In this document: one piece after another, positions 23,696-35,956 of the stretch
Position numbering within the stretch: the stretch's first letter is position 1
Layout of the letters: the number at the start of each line of letters is the position of its first letter
Assembly (NCBI RefSeq): GCF_002878395.1
Contig: NC_061119.1
Location: forward strand, 14,743,296-14,807,295
From: Capsicum annuum
Taxonomy: Eukaryota > Streptophyta > Magnoliopsida > Solanales > Solanaceae
Reading direction: 5' to 3'
Length of the DNA stretch: 64,000 nt
Notes under the pieces: model-generated
Database searches by the model: none
What the model saw: the letters and a program-made list of their open reading frames with translations, nothing else
What the model was told of the DNA's origin: nothing
Program-made: the position numbers and the translations under genes

Positions 23696-25451
23696 TGTCC
23701 CATCCTGTTTTTTACCAAATAGAAATTAATTTTAAGTTCGTAAAGAGTTTTTATTATTAAGTGACAAAAGGTAGAATTTGTTTCGAAAAGGATTATTTAC
23801 ATTTAAACTTAGAGTCGCTACTTGACATAAATCTGGTGTGCCAAGTCACCTTTGGAAATCCTTATTCAAAATGGTTTTGACTCTTTAAAACTAACCTGCG
23901 AACAGAGATTCCGACTAAGAAATTCTGTTGACCGAGGGAAAAGTGTTAGGCACGCCTCGATCCTGTGGTTCGACCACGATTGCTTCGTGGAGAATATCGG
24001 CTAGCATGAAACTATGAATGTATAAACCAACAAACACATAAACACAAAACCAAAATTAGTATCCAGTCCAATTTATTACAGACCCAAAGAAAAAGGTACT
24101 GGAATGTAAACCTACGGTAATCTACACTAATGCTAAACTACGCTCCGCCCGGTGCCTCCGGCCTTGATCACGCTCCATCTTTGAGTACAACTTTCTTGAG
24201 GCATTCCCCGGATAAAACAATACAGCTACCTCGGGGCATTCCCCAGCCAAATAGTACAATTGATCCAACTGCGACAAGACAAAACCATTCAATACATATT
24301 TTTAACATTCACCAATCCATAATCCCTAAATTTGCCTACCCAACCTACCATTTGCCTATCCTTTTCGGCCTATCGTGATACTATCGACTTTGATTAACGT
24401 CTATTTCAAGTTAGACAACCAATGAATCAAACTAACCAAAAGTCACCTTTGTATAACTTTTTCAATCTTTCCCATTTATTTCCAATTGAGTTTAAATCAT
24501 TCAATTATTCAATTCAAACAATCAATCTCAAACACCATCCATAATCCAAACGTAACCAAATCACATGAAGCAACATTCACACGCCACAAATTTACCACAC
24601 AAAGTATCAAGTAATGAAGATTAATTGAGAATAAGATGAAGAATGGACCTCAATTTTATTTCAAATCCCAATTGTTCGATGCCGGCAATGAATTGGAACC
24701 AAATTCAAGACCTCGATTCAATTAACTCAACACGAACCCTCCAACTCAGTAATTCGAGATAGAACAACCAAAAGACCAATGATCCAATTGGAAATTTTTG
24801 CACCGTTTGATAACGGGTTTCGCTACTTGCTGGAGTTGGTTGAATTTTTAGATAGAGCTCGTCGGCTTACGTGTTTCCGATTGGATTTAGCTGAAAAAAC
24901 AAAAAAAAAATCATTTTAGGGCTGGGTTGGTTGCGCGATTGGTCAGGAAGGCGTTTTGGATGGACTCGGCGGTGCATTAACCGCCAGAACAGTAACCCGC
25001 GTTGATTTCACTCTTTTTTTGCCTTCACAATTTCCTCATTTGTTCTCCATGTTTTCTTCATTGTGTGTGTTTGTGATGTGCACGAGAGTGAGAAAGTGTG
25101 TGCAAATTTTTCGATTAGTTATATGAATGTGTGTATATGGTGTGTATTTTTTTCGAATGAATGTGAGTGTGTACCCAAATGGTGTGTGTGTGGGTTCCTC
25201 TTTTTTCCAGTGAAGTTTGTTTTTGTATGTGAGTATTGAGTGTATGTGTATTGTTAATTTGTGTAGTGTGTGTTGTAGATGGTGAAAAAATGAGTAGAGA
25301 AAAAAATTCTATTTATTTGTATTGACCAAAATGGAGGGTGCACGTGGGTGTGTCACTTTAGTGAGTAGGATTAGGTGGGGATAGGGGCAGGGTAGGGAGA
25401 GGTAAATGGGTAAATATTAATTTTTGGGACGGACAAAATTATGTGTCTACA
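23696..25451 (-). repeat. 3' LTR of copy 2 (1756 bp)
   Basis: Reads TGTAGACACATAATTTTGTC at its start (25451) and ends with a mutated terminus GGATGGGACA at 23696, where other copies have GGGTGTGACA. The U5-like end has GGTGCCTAACACTTTTCCC-type sequence and the paired hairpin region near 24181-24245. The U3-like part has a GT-rich segment around 25065-25270. Confidence 0.92.
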
Positions 25452-25466
25452 TTATGCCCTTTTTGG
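25452..25466 (-). other. Polypurine tract, copy 2
   Basis: Minus-strand CAAAAAGGGCATAA stands directly before the TGTAGACAC start of the 3' LTR, matching the tract in the other copies. Confidence 0.8.
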
Positions 25467-25929
25467 ATGTAAACACAATGTGTTTACAGACAAAGAAGTA
25501 GACAACAAGACAAAATTTTAACCGACCATTATTCAAAAGAATGGTGAAGAAAGATGGGTTGTAATCGAATCTTAACTTTGGGCGTCCTACCTATCTCAGA
25601 TTAAGTGGGGATCAGGTTGCATGTAGTTCCAGGATTGAAAAGGAGATGAACTATATCAAGTTGGAGAGTCAAGTGAGGTTCTTTCGAGGTTTCGATCCGC
25701 GGCTCTGTCATTATACCAAATGAAAATTACAAGTTAAAAGATAAATAAAATTACAAAAGTCCTATCTATGCAACATCTTTTGATTCTTGTCTTAGATTTT
25801 TTATGCTTTCAAGATTGACAAAAGATCTGATCTTCTTTGAATTGAACTTGAAAATAGATTCTTTCTCCATACAAAATTTGGTGTTGTTGATGAACTCAAA
25901 ATTGGCCCTTTTCTGCAGGTGGTATCTCT

Positions 25930-26095
25930 GAACTTGAACCTGAATTTGTAATTCTTCACCCTATTCTTCAAGCGGGCTCCTGACTTGCAATTTTTCACCT
26001 TGTTGCTTGGTTTTTCATTTCTTCACCTTGTTCTCCAAGTGGGATCCTGACTTGCTATTTCTTCACCCTGTTCTCCAGGCAGGTTCCTGAAATCA
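25930..26095 (-). repeat. ~70-bp repeat near the 3' LTR of copy 2
   Basis: Two to three units with TTCTTCACCCTATTCTTCAAGC, GGGCTCCTGACTTGC and TTGTTGCTTGG wording on the plus strand, homologous to 4530-4740 and 38839-39255. Confidence 0.75.
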
Positions 26096-26169
26096 AAATC
26101 AAAACTAGAACAAAAATTATCCTAAACATAGATTATGATAAAGAAAGATTTTGTTTTTTCTGAAAGTAA

Positions 26170-26905
26170 TGTCCCATTTTCCAGGAGGGTCCTGAACATA
26201 AAGTAATGCCTTATTTGCCAGGAGGGTCCTGAATATAAAGTAAATTTCCATTTTTCATGATGGTCCTGAACATAAAGTAAGTTCTCATTTTCCGGGTGTG
26301 TCCTGAACATAAGTAAATTATCATTTTCCAGAAGGATCTTGAACATAAGTATATTTCCATTTTCTAGGAGGGTCCTGAACATAAGTAAATTCTCATTTTT
26401 CAGGAGGGTCCTGAACATAAAGTAAATTCTCATTTTCCAAGAGGGTCCTGAACATAAAGTAAATTACCTTTTTTCGGAAGGGCCCTGAACAAAAGTAAAT
26501 TCCCATTTTCAAAAAGGGTCCTGAACATAAATAAATTTCTCATTTTCCAGGAGGGTCCTGAACATAAAGTAATGTCCCATTTTTCAGGAGGGTCCTGAAC
26601 ATAAGTAAATTCTCATTTTCCAGGAGGGTTCTGAACATAAAGTAAATTCTCATTTTTCAGGAGTGTCCTGAACATAAAGTAAATTCTCATTTTCTAGGAG
26701 AGTTCTGAACATAAACTAAGTTTCCATTTTCTAGGAGGGTCCTGAACATAAAGTAATTCCCATTTTGCAGGAGGGTTATGAACATAATTAAATTTCCATT
26801 TTCCAGGAGGGTCCTGAACATAAACTAAATTTTTATTTTTCAAGAGGGTCCTGAACATAAACTAAATTTCCATTTTCCAGGAGGGTTCTGAATAGAAGTA
26901 AATAA
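26170..26905 (-). repeat. 37-bp tandem array in the 3' UTR of copy 2 (~20 copies)
   Basis: Plus-strand monomer wording is CATTTTCCAGGAGGGTCCTG followed by AACATAAAGTAAATTCT, repeated every 36-38 bases with substitutions. It takes the place held by the 41-bp array in copies 1 and 3 but shares no wording with it. GGAGGGTCC/GGACCCTCC makes the unit partly self-complementary. Confidence 0.95.
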
Positions 26906-27879
26906 TAGGAATTAAATTTCCTTTTTGTCCCAATTTATCATCAAAAGTTTTTGTAGGTGCACATCCAATCACAATTACTTGCAATTATGCACAATGCAAA
27001 AATGAATCAAGATTCTGATCAACAAATGCACCTTTTGAGAATAAAATGGAATGATTGAGACCAAACAGTCCGTCTCTTAAGAGTATAAGTGCAAGACACT
27101 TGCTAAAAGTACATCTTTTAGGATTAACGACTCAAATTAAAAAGTGCACCTCTGAATATTCACTTTTTGAATCCTTTGATTTGAAGGTAGTAACTGTTCC
27201 TGTTTCGTACAAAGAAAAACTTATGAGTTTTAACATGGTGGTTGGCTTGCTACTTTGGCTTTTGAGGTGATTGCTCTTGCATTTGTGATAATTAATCTTG
27301 CTTCCAACTAACGGCACATCACTGTTTTTCTGCACCATGATCCAAACTCAAGTTATTATGAATGACTCTAAAACAAACACCATATCTCAGATTTGCTATG
27401 TTTCAAATAAATTCCTTGAACCTTGGTATTTCCATAAATCCCCTAAACGTTTCAGTTGACAAGACTTTTTGCATGTCCTGTTTTGGCCCACGATCATGTT
27501 TCTTTCATGTACAGTCCTTTTTTGTCCTACTTTCTGCAATTGAAGAAGTTGATAGCAAGTTTTGAAATCCTTTCTCACTTGTTTTGACATGGATTTGACT
27601 CAAAGACATGAGAAAAAATGATTTTTTGTTCGAATGACAGACTCAAAAGAACAAAAATAGAAATATAAAAAAGAAAGAAAAGACATTGTTTGTCCCTTTT
27701 TGAAAATAAAGAAAAGAAAAATTATCTAAAAATAACAATCAATTCTAATGATTATGCCATGCATTTTGGATTAAGTTGTCTGATCTTTAATCCAAACTTT
27801 TCACCAATGGTTGTTGAGTTAATGACCCTAAAATTGAGTTGCTTCCTTAGGTCAATTCCACTTATAGACTTCATTCGGT

Positions 27880-28195
27880 TAGTGACACCTTGAAGGGTTT
27901 TGCCAACAAACCTCTCTCATTTTCTTTTCCTCAGCTCATCATTGCCTTAAGGTAATGAGACTCCCTTATTTTTATTTCTCTCAATTTGAGTGTATGTAAG
28001 GATTTTCACCAATGAGACTCTCATTTTCATTTCTCTTAGCTTACCATCGTCTTGTGATGCCCGTGAGAGTTTTCACCAATAAGACTCTCATTTTTATTTC
28101 TCTCACCTTACCATCACCTTATGGTGCCCGTGAGAGTTTTCACCAATAAGACTTTCTCATTTTTGTTTCTCTCCTGTTCCTTATGCTAAAAAAGA
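27880..28195 (-). repeat. ~70-bp tandem repeat, copy 2
   Basis: About four units with GTGAGAGTTTTCACCAATAA then GACTCTCATTTTTATTTCTC and TTACCATCACCTTATGGTGC. Homologous to 1960-2265 and 41140-41310. Confidence 0.8.
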
Positions 28196-28442
28196 CAAGT
28201 AGTAACTAAATGTATCATCACATTCATTGCATGCATAGCCTTAACATTCTTAAAGATTGATCTGAACTTTCTTTGATTGCAACTTGGCTTTTGGATAGGG
28301 TTAGAAACAAAGGATCGCATGAGGCTCAAACGACACCTTAAGTAGGGTGAGATTTACAACTTCTGGCATCGACTCAAATAACAAAAATTAACTCATGCCC
28401 CAGTTTATTTTGACCGGATAACTCTAAATTGATCATTTGGTT

Positions 28443-28515
28443 GGACCGAACCTAGGATAGGGATGCCTACGTATCTCACCTCCAAGAGAGGAGAATCAAG
28501 TCAAATGTAGTTCCG
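28443..28515 (-). other. ~60-nt hairpin motif, 3' UTR copy, element 2
   Basis: Plus-strand landmarks CCTACGTATCTCACCTCCA and GAGGAGAATCAAG then GTAGTTCCGG. It lies about 1 kb downstream of the gag remnant, the same place as 1653-1722 in copy 1 and 41588-41660 in copy 3. Confidence 0.75.
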
Positions 28516-29539
28516 GTAGCTTGTTCTTTTGCTTGATTCTCAATTCTCTTTTCTTTTTTTTATTGGGTTTTTTTTTCTCTTTGAAATCTTTTCTGACTCT
28601 ATTTTGCTTAACACTCTTCTCTTTTCTTTCTTTTTTTGACACATTTTTTCTCTTTTTCTCTTCTTTTTCTTTTTTTGAACCTTTCGGACTCTATTTTTTA
28701 CTCGATACTTTGAACTTTACTGACTCTATCTTGATTCCAAAAGAGAGGTATGAAAGAAAATAGAACTAAATTAGCTCAAATGGAATAAACAAAGGACGAC
28801 ACAATGTTTGGATAGCAGAATTAAATGCCTTCATCATATAAATCCTTAAAAATGCCAGTACGTAACATGCAATATGAAAGTGGGAGATGCATGACATTTT
28901 TTACAATACTAACATGACCTGAGCATGTGTACCACTACTTTTGTTCTTCTCCAACATACCACTCCATCTTTGTTGTACATCACTCACATCGAATAACCCA
29001 TGCTTTCGTGGAGCTGATTATCTTTCTGTTTCTCTTGATTTAGGAATAACGCGTCTACTACTTGACATAATTGAGATATGTTTTTCAATTGATGACTAAG
29101 TTATTCTTATGATTCTCGACATGATTGCCTTAATTTTGAAATAAAGCTTCAACGTGGTCACCAAATGCCTGAACACTCTATCTATTTTCTTAGATATCTT
29201 TTTTTTACTTTAGTTCTCGGATTCAATGTTTCATGATTAAACTGAACTATAAGATCAAACTAAAAATTCCACAAACATGTCATAACACTTGAACTAACAT
29301 AAAATGTATTATATGAAGAAGACAAACAAATAACTTAAAACAAGACAAAACAACAACAGACACCACATTTCAATAAAAGGGAAGATAAAAGGGTTTGAAT
29401 AAAGACAACAGTGCAACAAAACAAGATATATTCCGAATTAAAACCCTAAAATAATTCAAAAATAGAAAGAAAAACAAAACAAACTACCAACAATCCTTCC
29501 AAGTAAGGAAATGAGTGACTTTCTAATTGTTGAGCTCGA

Positions 29540-30345
29540 CCTCCTAGCCACTGATTTGCGCATCATCATGACTAGAGCTTCCATCACTGTCCAACACATT
29601 TTTTTCAACAAATAAGTTCTGGATCCCCATGCTTAACTCATTTCTTTCCACATATTGTGCATTGTCATGTATTGATTAAGGATTTTGTGTGATGCTCGTA
29701 GTGTCAATGTTTAGCACTACGATCAATTTTTCTTGAATCATCCTTTCTATTTCTCTTTTCAAAGCACGACAACCCTCAATACTGTGACCCTGAATATCAG
29801 AATGACATATAAACCTTACATGAGGATCAAATTTCTTAAATGTGGGTCAAGAGTGTACTCAAAGAGAGGAGTGATCATGCCCAAATGTCTCAATCTCTGG
29901 AATAAACTGGCATATGATTTCCCAATTAATGTGAAACTATTCCTAGGCTTCGGCCGCTTTTCATTTTTGACTTGGATTGACCATCTGGTCCTAGAAGGAC
30001 TTTGACATATTTGTGGAGTTGGAGGATGACTCTGAGGAGTTGGTGTTGCCCCGAAGTAAATCCTGATGCATGTTGTGGTGTGTCAACAGAAATAGGAGAT
30101 TGTGCATGTGAAACTGGAGGCAAGTTAGAAAGATATTCCAAATTATTAATGGAAAATGGAGGAGGTGGTAAGCCATTAACCCAATATCAATGCATTTCTA
30201 TCCTTCATTGCCTCAATTTTTGAATGTCTTCATTAGGTCTTAAGTTTTCATTTTCCAAACTCTCTGTCTGATTAACGACAACAACCTCATTATTCTTGTT
30301 AGCCATAGTTAGCTTCCTTTGGGACTTGGTGTTTTATGAAGGATC
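29540..30345 (-). pseudogene. gag remnant of copy 2
   Basis: On the minus strand the C-terminal Cys/His segment is readable as CHSDIQGHSIEGCRALKREI near 29815-29745, with a Tyr of the family motif changed and the frame interrupted. Upstream, around 30141-29926, Gln/Pro/His-rich fragments match the linker seen in copy 1. The central capsid core of the family is not visible. Multiple stops and frameshifts make it dead. It is more decayed than the gag of copy 3. Confidence 0.7.
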
Positions 30346-30448
30346 AGCTAGGATGCCACAAACCAACCACCTTAAACAAACTCAAAGAAATAACAAAGAC
30401 ATTAAAATGCAACACTTTTCAAAAAAAAAATTCTTTGGAGAAGATCAC

Positions 30449-30520
30449 CAAACCTAAGAAGGGCGCCTATGTATCTCATTCTCGAAAGAGGAGAATCAGG
30501 CGTGTGTAGTTCGTGAAGCT
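30449..30520 (-). other. ~60-nt hairpin motif, pre-gag copy, element 2
   Basis: Plus-strand CGCCTATGTATCTCATTCTC, GAAAGAG, GAGAATCAGGC, then GTGTAGTTCG. In this copy ATTCTC and GAGAAT form a perfect 6-bp stem around GAAAGAG. It stands just upstream of the gag remnant on the element strand. Confidence 0.75.
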
Positions 30521-31085
30521 TGGCCAAAACGGCCAATCAAACCTTTTTTCTTTTTTCACTTTCTTTTTTGATGAAATTTGAGTATAAAAGGAAATCTTTT
30601 TGAATTTTCTGTTTTAAATCCCCTATGCGAAATGAAACCTATGATTATAAAAAAATAATTTGTATTTTTCTAATGGAGACATGTATGATTTAACTAATCT
30701 ATTACCAAATAAATTCTTCTTGTTTTTAAAAGATATTTACACCATATTTTTAAATAAAACCTAAAATTATCAAAGGAATTTTTTTTTATATGTTTCAGAT
30801 GAATCAACACGCGCATACAACTAATCTAAAATGAAGAGAAAGTCTCTTTTTTTTCTTTAATCATTATTTTCAAAGGAAGATACCGACAAAAAATATTTTT
30901 TGAATTTTATCCCAAATTAAATCCAAGACTATTAAATAAAATCTTTCTATATTTTTTTCAAAGACGTATGCGAACACCAATATCCAAATAATCATGAAGA
31001 ATCTTTTTGATTTTTTTATTAAATAAGATCCCCGAACCCACCATGAAGAAAATCTTTTTGATTTATTTTTAAATAAGATACCCGA

Positions 31086-31160
31086 ATCTACCATGGGTTG
31101 CCTACGTATCTCACTCTCGAAAGAAATGAATCAGGGGTGCGTAGTTCGTCCAGATTGGAC
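31086..31160 (-). other. ~60-nt hairpin motif, leader copy, element 2
   Basis: Plus-strand TGCCTACGTATCTCACTCTC, GAAAGAAATGAATCAGG, then GCGTAGTTCGTCCAGATTGG. It is the copy nearest the primer binding site and shares the CGTCCAGATTGGACAATTAA extension with 44722-44790. Confidence 0.75.
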
Positions 31161-32057
31161 AATTAAGAATTAAATAACAAACTAAATCTTGACTTGAGAG
31201 ACATGACCCACTACAGACGATGAAAACATCAACAATTTTTTTTTTTGGTTTTTCAATTTGACACTTCACATAAAACTGACACCAAAACTATGAAAAATTA
31301 AATATTTTTGGTATTTTTATTATACAAAATGCACAAAACTTTTATCATTTTTTAAATTTTCTTTTACAAAAAGTCTCTATTAAAAAAAATCTTTTTAAAA
31401 AAATTTTTGGATTATGAATGCATACTAAAGAAACAAAAGGAAAATCATTTGATGCTTTTGATTTTTTGGAAAATGAGTGCAAAGGTAAAAGAAATTCTTT
31501 TTTTTTTCGTGAATTGTGGAAAACAAAAGCCATAAAGAATTCTAAAAACTCCGAAACTCTTTTTGATTCACCTTTTCTTTTCTCTTTTTTTTTAAAAAAA
31601 TATTTTCTTGCCTACACACTTTACTTCTAACACCTGCTTTCCCCAAATCAGTCTGTCAAATGATCCCGTCGCCCTCAAAAATGTAATATTTAGCACGTAA
31701 AGATGTTTTAAAGGTGAGTCTCCTATAAAGGACCAAGTGAGTCCCACTAGGGCTCAGTATGATGTAGATAAGTATGATCAAAAGGCTGACCTACGCGGGG
31801 GTCCCCCTCCTAAAATAAGGGTGACTCAACTAGATTTCGTGTACACAACATGTACTCTGAGACTATTGCGAAAAAAATTGACTCGGATATGCAACTGAAG
31901 TCAGATATAAAGCGGTAACACACAAGAGAAAACTGTAAACACGTAGCACATACGCATCCAACAATGATAAAATAATAACACAAACAAAATGTTTATACAC
32001 CTATAGAGTTAAACTAAGCCGATACAACTCCCAAAATAAGCTCGAATTTTGAAAAAG

Positions 32058-32075
32058 TCCCCAGCAGAGTCGCAA
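32058..32075 (-). other. Primer binding site of copy 2 (slightly mutated)
   Basis: Minus-strand GCGACTCTGCTGGGGA lies four bases inside the 5' LTR. The intact version in copy 3 is TGGCGACTCTGCTGGGGA, complementary to a tRNA 3' end including CCA. In copy 2 the TGG start has become TTT, which would hinder priming. Ogre elements are reported to use tRNA-Arg; I did not verify the tRNA identity. Confidence 0.8.
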
Positions 32076-32078
32076 AAC

Positions 32079-33861
32079 TGTCTCACCCCTTTTTTTTACC
32101 ATAAAGAAATTAATTTTAAGTTCGGAAAGAGTTTTTATTATTAAGTTACAAAAGATAGAATTCGTTTCAAAAATGATTATTTAAATTTAAACTCAGAGTC
32201 ACCGCTTGGCATAAATCTGGTGTGCCAAGTCACCTTTGGAAATTCTTTTTCAAAATGATTTTGACTCTTTAAAACTGATCCACAAACAAAGATTTTGACT
32301 AAGAAATTCTGTTGACCAAGGGAAAGGTGTTAGGCACCCCTCGATCCCGTGGATCGACCATAATCGCTACGTGGAGTATATCGGCAAGCATGGCACTATG
32401 AATGTATAAACCAACAAACATATAAACATAAAATCAAAATTAGTGTCCAGTCCAATTTATTATAGAACCAAAATAAAAAAGTACTGAATTGTAAACCTAC
32501 ACTAATCCTAAACTACGCTTCACCCGGTGCCTCGGGCCTAGATCACGCGCCATCTTTGAGTACAACTTTCTCAAGGCATTCTCCGAATAAAATAATACAG
32601 ATACATCGGGGCATTTTTCGACCAAATAGTACAATTGATCCAACTGCGATAAGACAAAACCATTCAACACACATTTTTAACATTCACCAATCCATAATCC
32701 CTAAATTTGCTTACCCAACCGACCATTTGCCTATCCGTTTTGGCCTATCATGATACTATTGACTTCGATTAACGTCTATTTCAAGTCAAACAACAATTGA
32801 ATCAAACTAACCAAAATTCACCTTTTTATTAATTTTTCAATCCTTCCCACTTATTTTCAATTGAGTTTAAATCATTCAATTATTCAATTCAAAAAATCAA
32901 TATCAAACGCCATCCATAATCCGAACGTGACCAAATCACATGAAGAAATATTCACACGCCATGAATTTACCACACAAAGTATCAAGTAATGAAGGTTAAT
33001 TAAGAATGAGATGAAGAATGAACCTCAATTTTATTTCAAATCCCAATTGTTTGATGCCGCCAATGGATTGGAACCAAATTCAAGACCTCGATTCAACGAA
33101 CTCAACGGAGCCGCCAACTCGGTAATTCAAGATAGAACAACCAAAAGACCAATGATCCAACCAAAATTTTTTACACCGTTTGATAACGGGTTTCGCTACT
33201 TGTCGGAGTTGATTCGATTTCTGTCTAGAGCTCGCTGGTTTACGTGTTTTCGATTGGATCTAGCCGAAAAAATAAAAAAAAAGTTCATTTTGGGGTTGGG
33301 TTGGTTGCGCGATTGGCTGGGGAGGCGTTGTGGTCGGAACCGGCAGTGGATTAACCGGCGGAACAGTAACCTGCGCCGATCTCTCTCTGTTTAGCTCTCT
33401 TTTGCTTTCACTCTTCTTTTGCCTTCACAATTTCCTCACTTGTTCTGCCTGTTTTCTTCACTCTGTGTGTTTATGACGTGCACAAGAGTGAGAAAGTGTG
33501 TGCGAATTTTTTGATCAGTTCTATGAGTGTATGTATATGGTGTGTATTTTTTTTTAATGAATGTGAGTGTGAGCCCAAAATGGCGTGTGTGGGGGTTTCT
33601 TTTTTTCTAGTGAAGCCTGTTTTTGTATGTGAGTATTGAGTGTATGTGTATTGTTAATTTGTGTAGTGTGTGTTGTAGATGGTGAAAAAATGTGTATTTG
33701 TTTTGTGTTAACCAAAATGGAGGGTGCACGTGGGTGTGTCACTTTAGTGGGTAGGATTAGGTGAGGGTAGAAGCAGGTAGGGGCGGGTAGGTAGGGGTAG
33801 GTTAGGGAGAGGTGAATGGGTAAGATTTATTTTTTGGGGTGGATAAAATTACGTGTCTACA
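32079..33861 (-). repeat. 5' LTR of copy 2 (1783 bp)
   Basis: Starts TGTAGACACGTAATTTTATC at 33861 and ends GGGGTGAGACA at 32079. It is collinear with the 3' LTR at 23696-25451, with many substitutions and small indels, for example in the hairpin pair (32571-32625), which has lost several G:C pairs. Confidence 0.92.
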
Positions 33862-33866
33862 ATCGA

Positions 33867-34115
33867 TATTAATACACTCTTTTGTGCCCACATGAGATAA
33901 AGAGTGTAGAGAGTGTAATACACTCTCTAATAGAGAGCGAAACACAAAAAATTTTAAATTTTTTTATTTCTTTCAGCATTTATTTCTTATTATTCTTTAT
34001 TTTTTAAACTTTATTTATTTTAATTTTTTTTAGTTCTTTTTCCTCATTGTATTCTTCAATAGAACTTACCATTTATTTCTTTCTTTTTTTCATTTTTCTG
34101 CTATATTCTTGCTTT
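33867..34115. other. Intergenic AT-rich DNA
   Basis: No gene. A short inverted arrangement of GAGTGTAGAGAGTGTAATAC and ACACTCTCTAATAGAGAG occurs near 33900-33945, then pyrimidine-rich sequence. Confidence 0.4.
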
Positions 34116-34292
34116 CAGAAATAGAGCCAGGATTTCAACTAAGGGGATTCATTATTCAAAGAAAACTTAGTCGAAGGGGGTTCAACACCTACTATAACCA
34201 CATAAAAAATAATTTTAATTATGCATAAATAGTATATTTTTCCATCGAAGGGGGTTCGGCCGAACCCCTAAAAAAGGATATCTCCGCCTCTG
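34116..34292. mobile_element. hAT-type MITE (177 bp)
   Basis: Left end CAGAAATAGAGCCAGGAT and right end (reverse-complemented) CAGAGGCGGAGATATCC form an imperfect inverted repeat. Flanking 8-mers CTTGCTTT (34108-34115) and CTTGTTTT (34293-34300) match at 7 of 8, the duplication length of hAT elements. Inside, GGGGGTTC near 34165 and GGGGTTCGGCCGAACCCC near 34250 give further inverted repeats. No coding capacity. Confidence 0.75.
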
Positions 34293-34300
34293 CTTGTTTT

Positions 34301-34816
34301 TCGTTTTCTTCTTATTTTCTTTCTACAATACTTTTTTAAAAAAATCTCCTTGAATATATTTCTTGATATTTGCCTCTTGTGTCTATTTTTAACTTTTAAT
34401 TTTTATATTTATAGTTGTTATATATTCCTTTTTTTGAATAAGAAGAACTATAAAGCTCCATTTCTAGGGAGTTTCAGCCTCATTATTATGATGGCGCTCT
34501 CATTTAATGAAATTTCGATCTCATTTTGATGGATTTTAGTCAAATTTTTTCCTTCTTCGAAAAAAATATAAATAAACTCAAATCTTAACACGGTAAAATT
34601 GCAAAGACAAACTTCATACTTCATCACTAATCAAAAAATGAAGCAGCTAGAAGTGTAGAAAATCACAAAACGTCGAATTTCATTAAAAAAATTAAGCTAC
34701 AATAATTTAAAAAAACACTAAAATGATTAAAAAAACATCAATTTAATATTACATCTTTACTTGATTTAGCCCTAAATCAGCCAACAAAGTGCCAAAAAAA
34801 TAAGATCTACGACTCA
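34301..34816. other. Intergenic AT-rich DNA
   Basis: No recognisable gene, RNA or repeat. Confidence 0.4.
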
Positions 34817-34825
34817 AATTATCAA

Positions 34826-35947
34826 GAGAAAATAATCAAATGCCCCCGCAATCTATAATCAGATTTTCAACTACACTCCTATACTTCACGGGAGTCCTAT
34901 TATCCCCTTGAACTATTTTAAAATGGAATTAATACACCCTAGATGTTGACATGGCACGGAGACTGAGTTCACTCTCTTCAAGGTGTGTGAAAGTCAAAAA
35001 TACTACTAAAAAAATATTTTTTATAATATTTTTGACTTTTTGTTAAATATATATTATTTTTAACATTTATTTTTAATTTTTCTTCTCTCTACATTTTTTC
35101 TCCCTTTTTTTGTCATCACTCAACAATTCACCCGCCTATACATCTCCATCAACATAGTTGAGCCACCGCCTCCATAGCAGCCCCATCTCCTCTCCTATCT
35201 TTAATATTTCTTCATGATTTGGTTTACAATTACCCATAATTATTAACACTACATAAATCAACATCTAAATCACCAAAAAATCATCAAAAATTGTTCTTAC
35301 TTTTTTGAAAATTTTTTCTCTTCTTCATCAATGTTCAATTTATAATTTTTAAGAATTCATTTTTATATTTGTAATTTTCATGATTTTCCCCAAATATCAT
35401 ACCTAATCCTTATAAACCCCAACTAAACTCTTATAATTTCTTCTTATTCCTTCAATTTAATTATTCCCAATGTCAATTTTTTCCTTAATTATTACTCCAA
35501 AACTGATGTTTGGCTTCATCCTTAGCGGAGAAGTGCCACTCCGATTCATCCAACTCTGATGATGTGTTGAGTTTCCCTTATTTCCTCTTTCTCTCATTCG
35601 CTTACCTAGTTCATCTAATTCCCATAACAAATCTTGAAGTTCCATTACCATCCTCTTAAAATCGACCTTTGTTTCGACGTTTTTTACTCCAAAAAGAAAA
35701 GAAAAAAAAAAGGAGGAAAGGGAAATAGAAAAAAAATAGAACAAAGATTTTTTTTTAAAAAAAAAATAATATTACGTGGCGAGGCTCGTGTAATTCACCT
35801 CTTAGTACAGATTTGAGTATGGCTTTTTAAGGGGGTATATATTTTATTTTAAAAAAGTTTGGGAGAGGGGTAATAGAATTTCCGTGAAGTATAAGTGTGT
35901 AGTTGAGAATTCAGTAATAGATTGGAGGGGTATTTAACCATTTTCTC
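34826..35947. mobile_element. Non-autonomous Mutator-type element (1122 bp), 9-bp TSD
   Basis: Flanked by the exact 9-bp repeat AATTATCAA (34817-34825 and 35948-35956). Ends form a ~95-bp imperfect inverted repeat sharing GAGAAAAT, CAATCTAT, TCTCAACTACAC and ATACTTCACGG. The interior is AT-rich and holds a 95-codon minus-strand frame (35457-35744) that resembles nothing I recognise; it contains KRMVMELQDLLWELDELGKR, predicted helical. I do not claim it is a gene. A transposase source elsewhere must have moved it. Confidence 0.88.
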
Positions 35948-35956
35948 AATTATCAA

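Larger units (their letters stand above)
23696..33861 (-). mobile_element. Ogre/Tat-like non-autonomous LTR retrotransposon, copy 2 (complete)
   Basis: A complete 10.2-kb insertion flanked by the 5-bp direct repeat ATCGA (23691-23695 and 33862-33866). On the minus strand it has a 5' LTR, a primer binding site, a leader with two copies of the ~60-nt motif, a degenerate gag, a third motif copy, ~70-bp repeats, a 37-bp tandem array, a polypurine tract and the 3' LTR. There is no sign of protease, reverse transcriptase, RNase H or integrase in about 6.6 kb of internal DNA. The two LTRs differ at many positions, so the insertion is not recent. It ends within 470 bp of the EXO70 start codon. Confidence 0.92.

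Noticed and set aside
26170..26905. Second CRISPR-like array
   Set aside because: Same reason: a head-to-tail 37-bp tandem repeat with no spacers.
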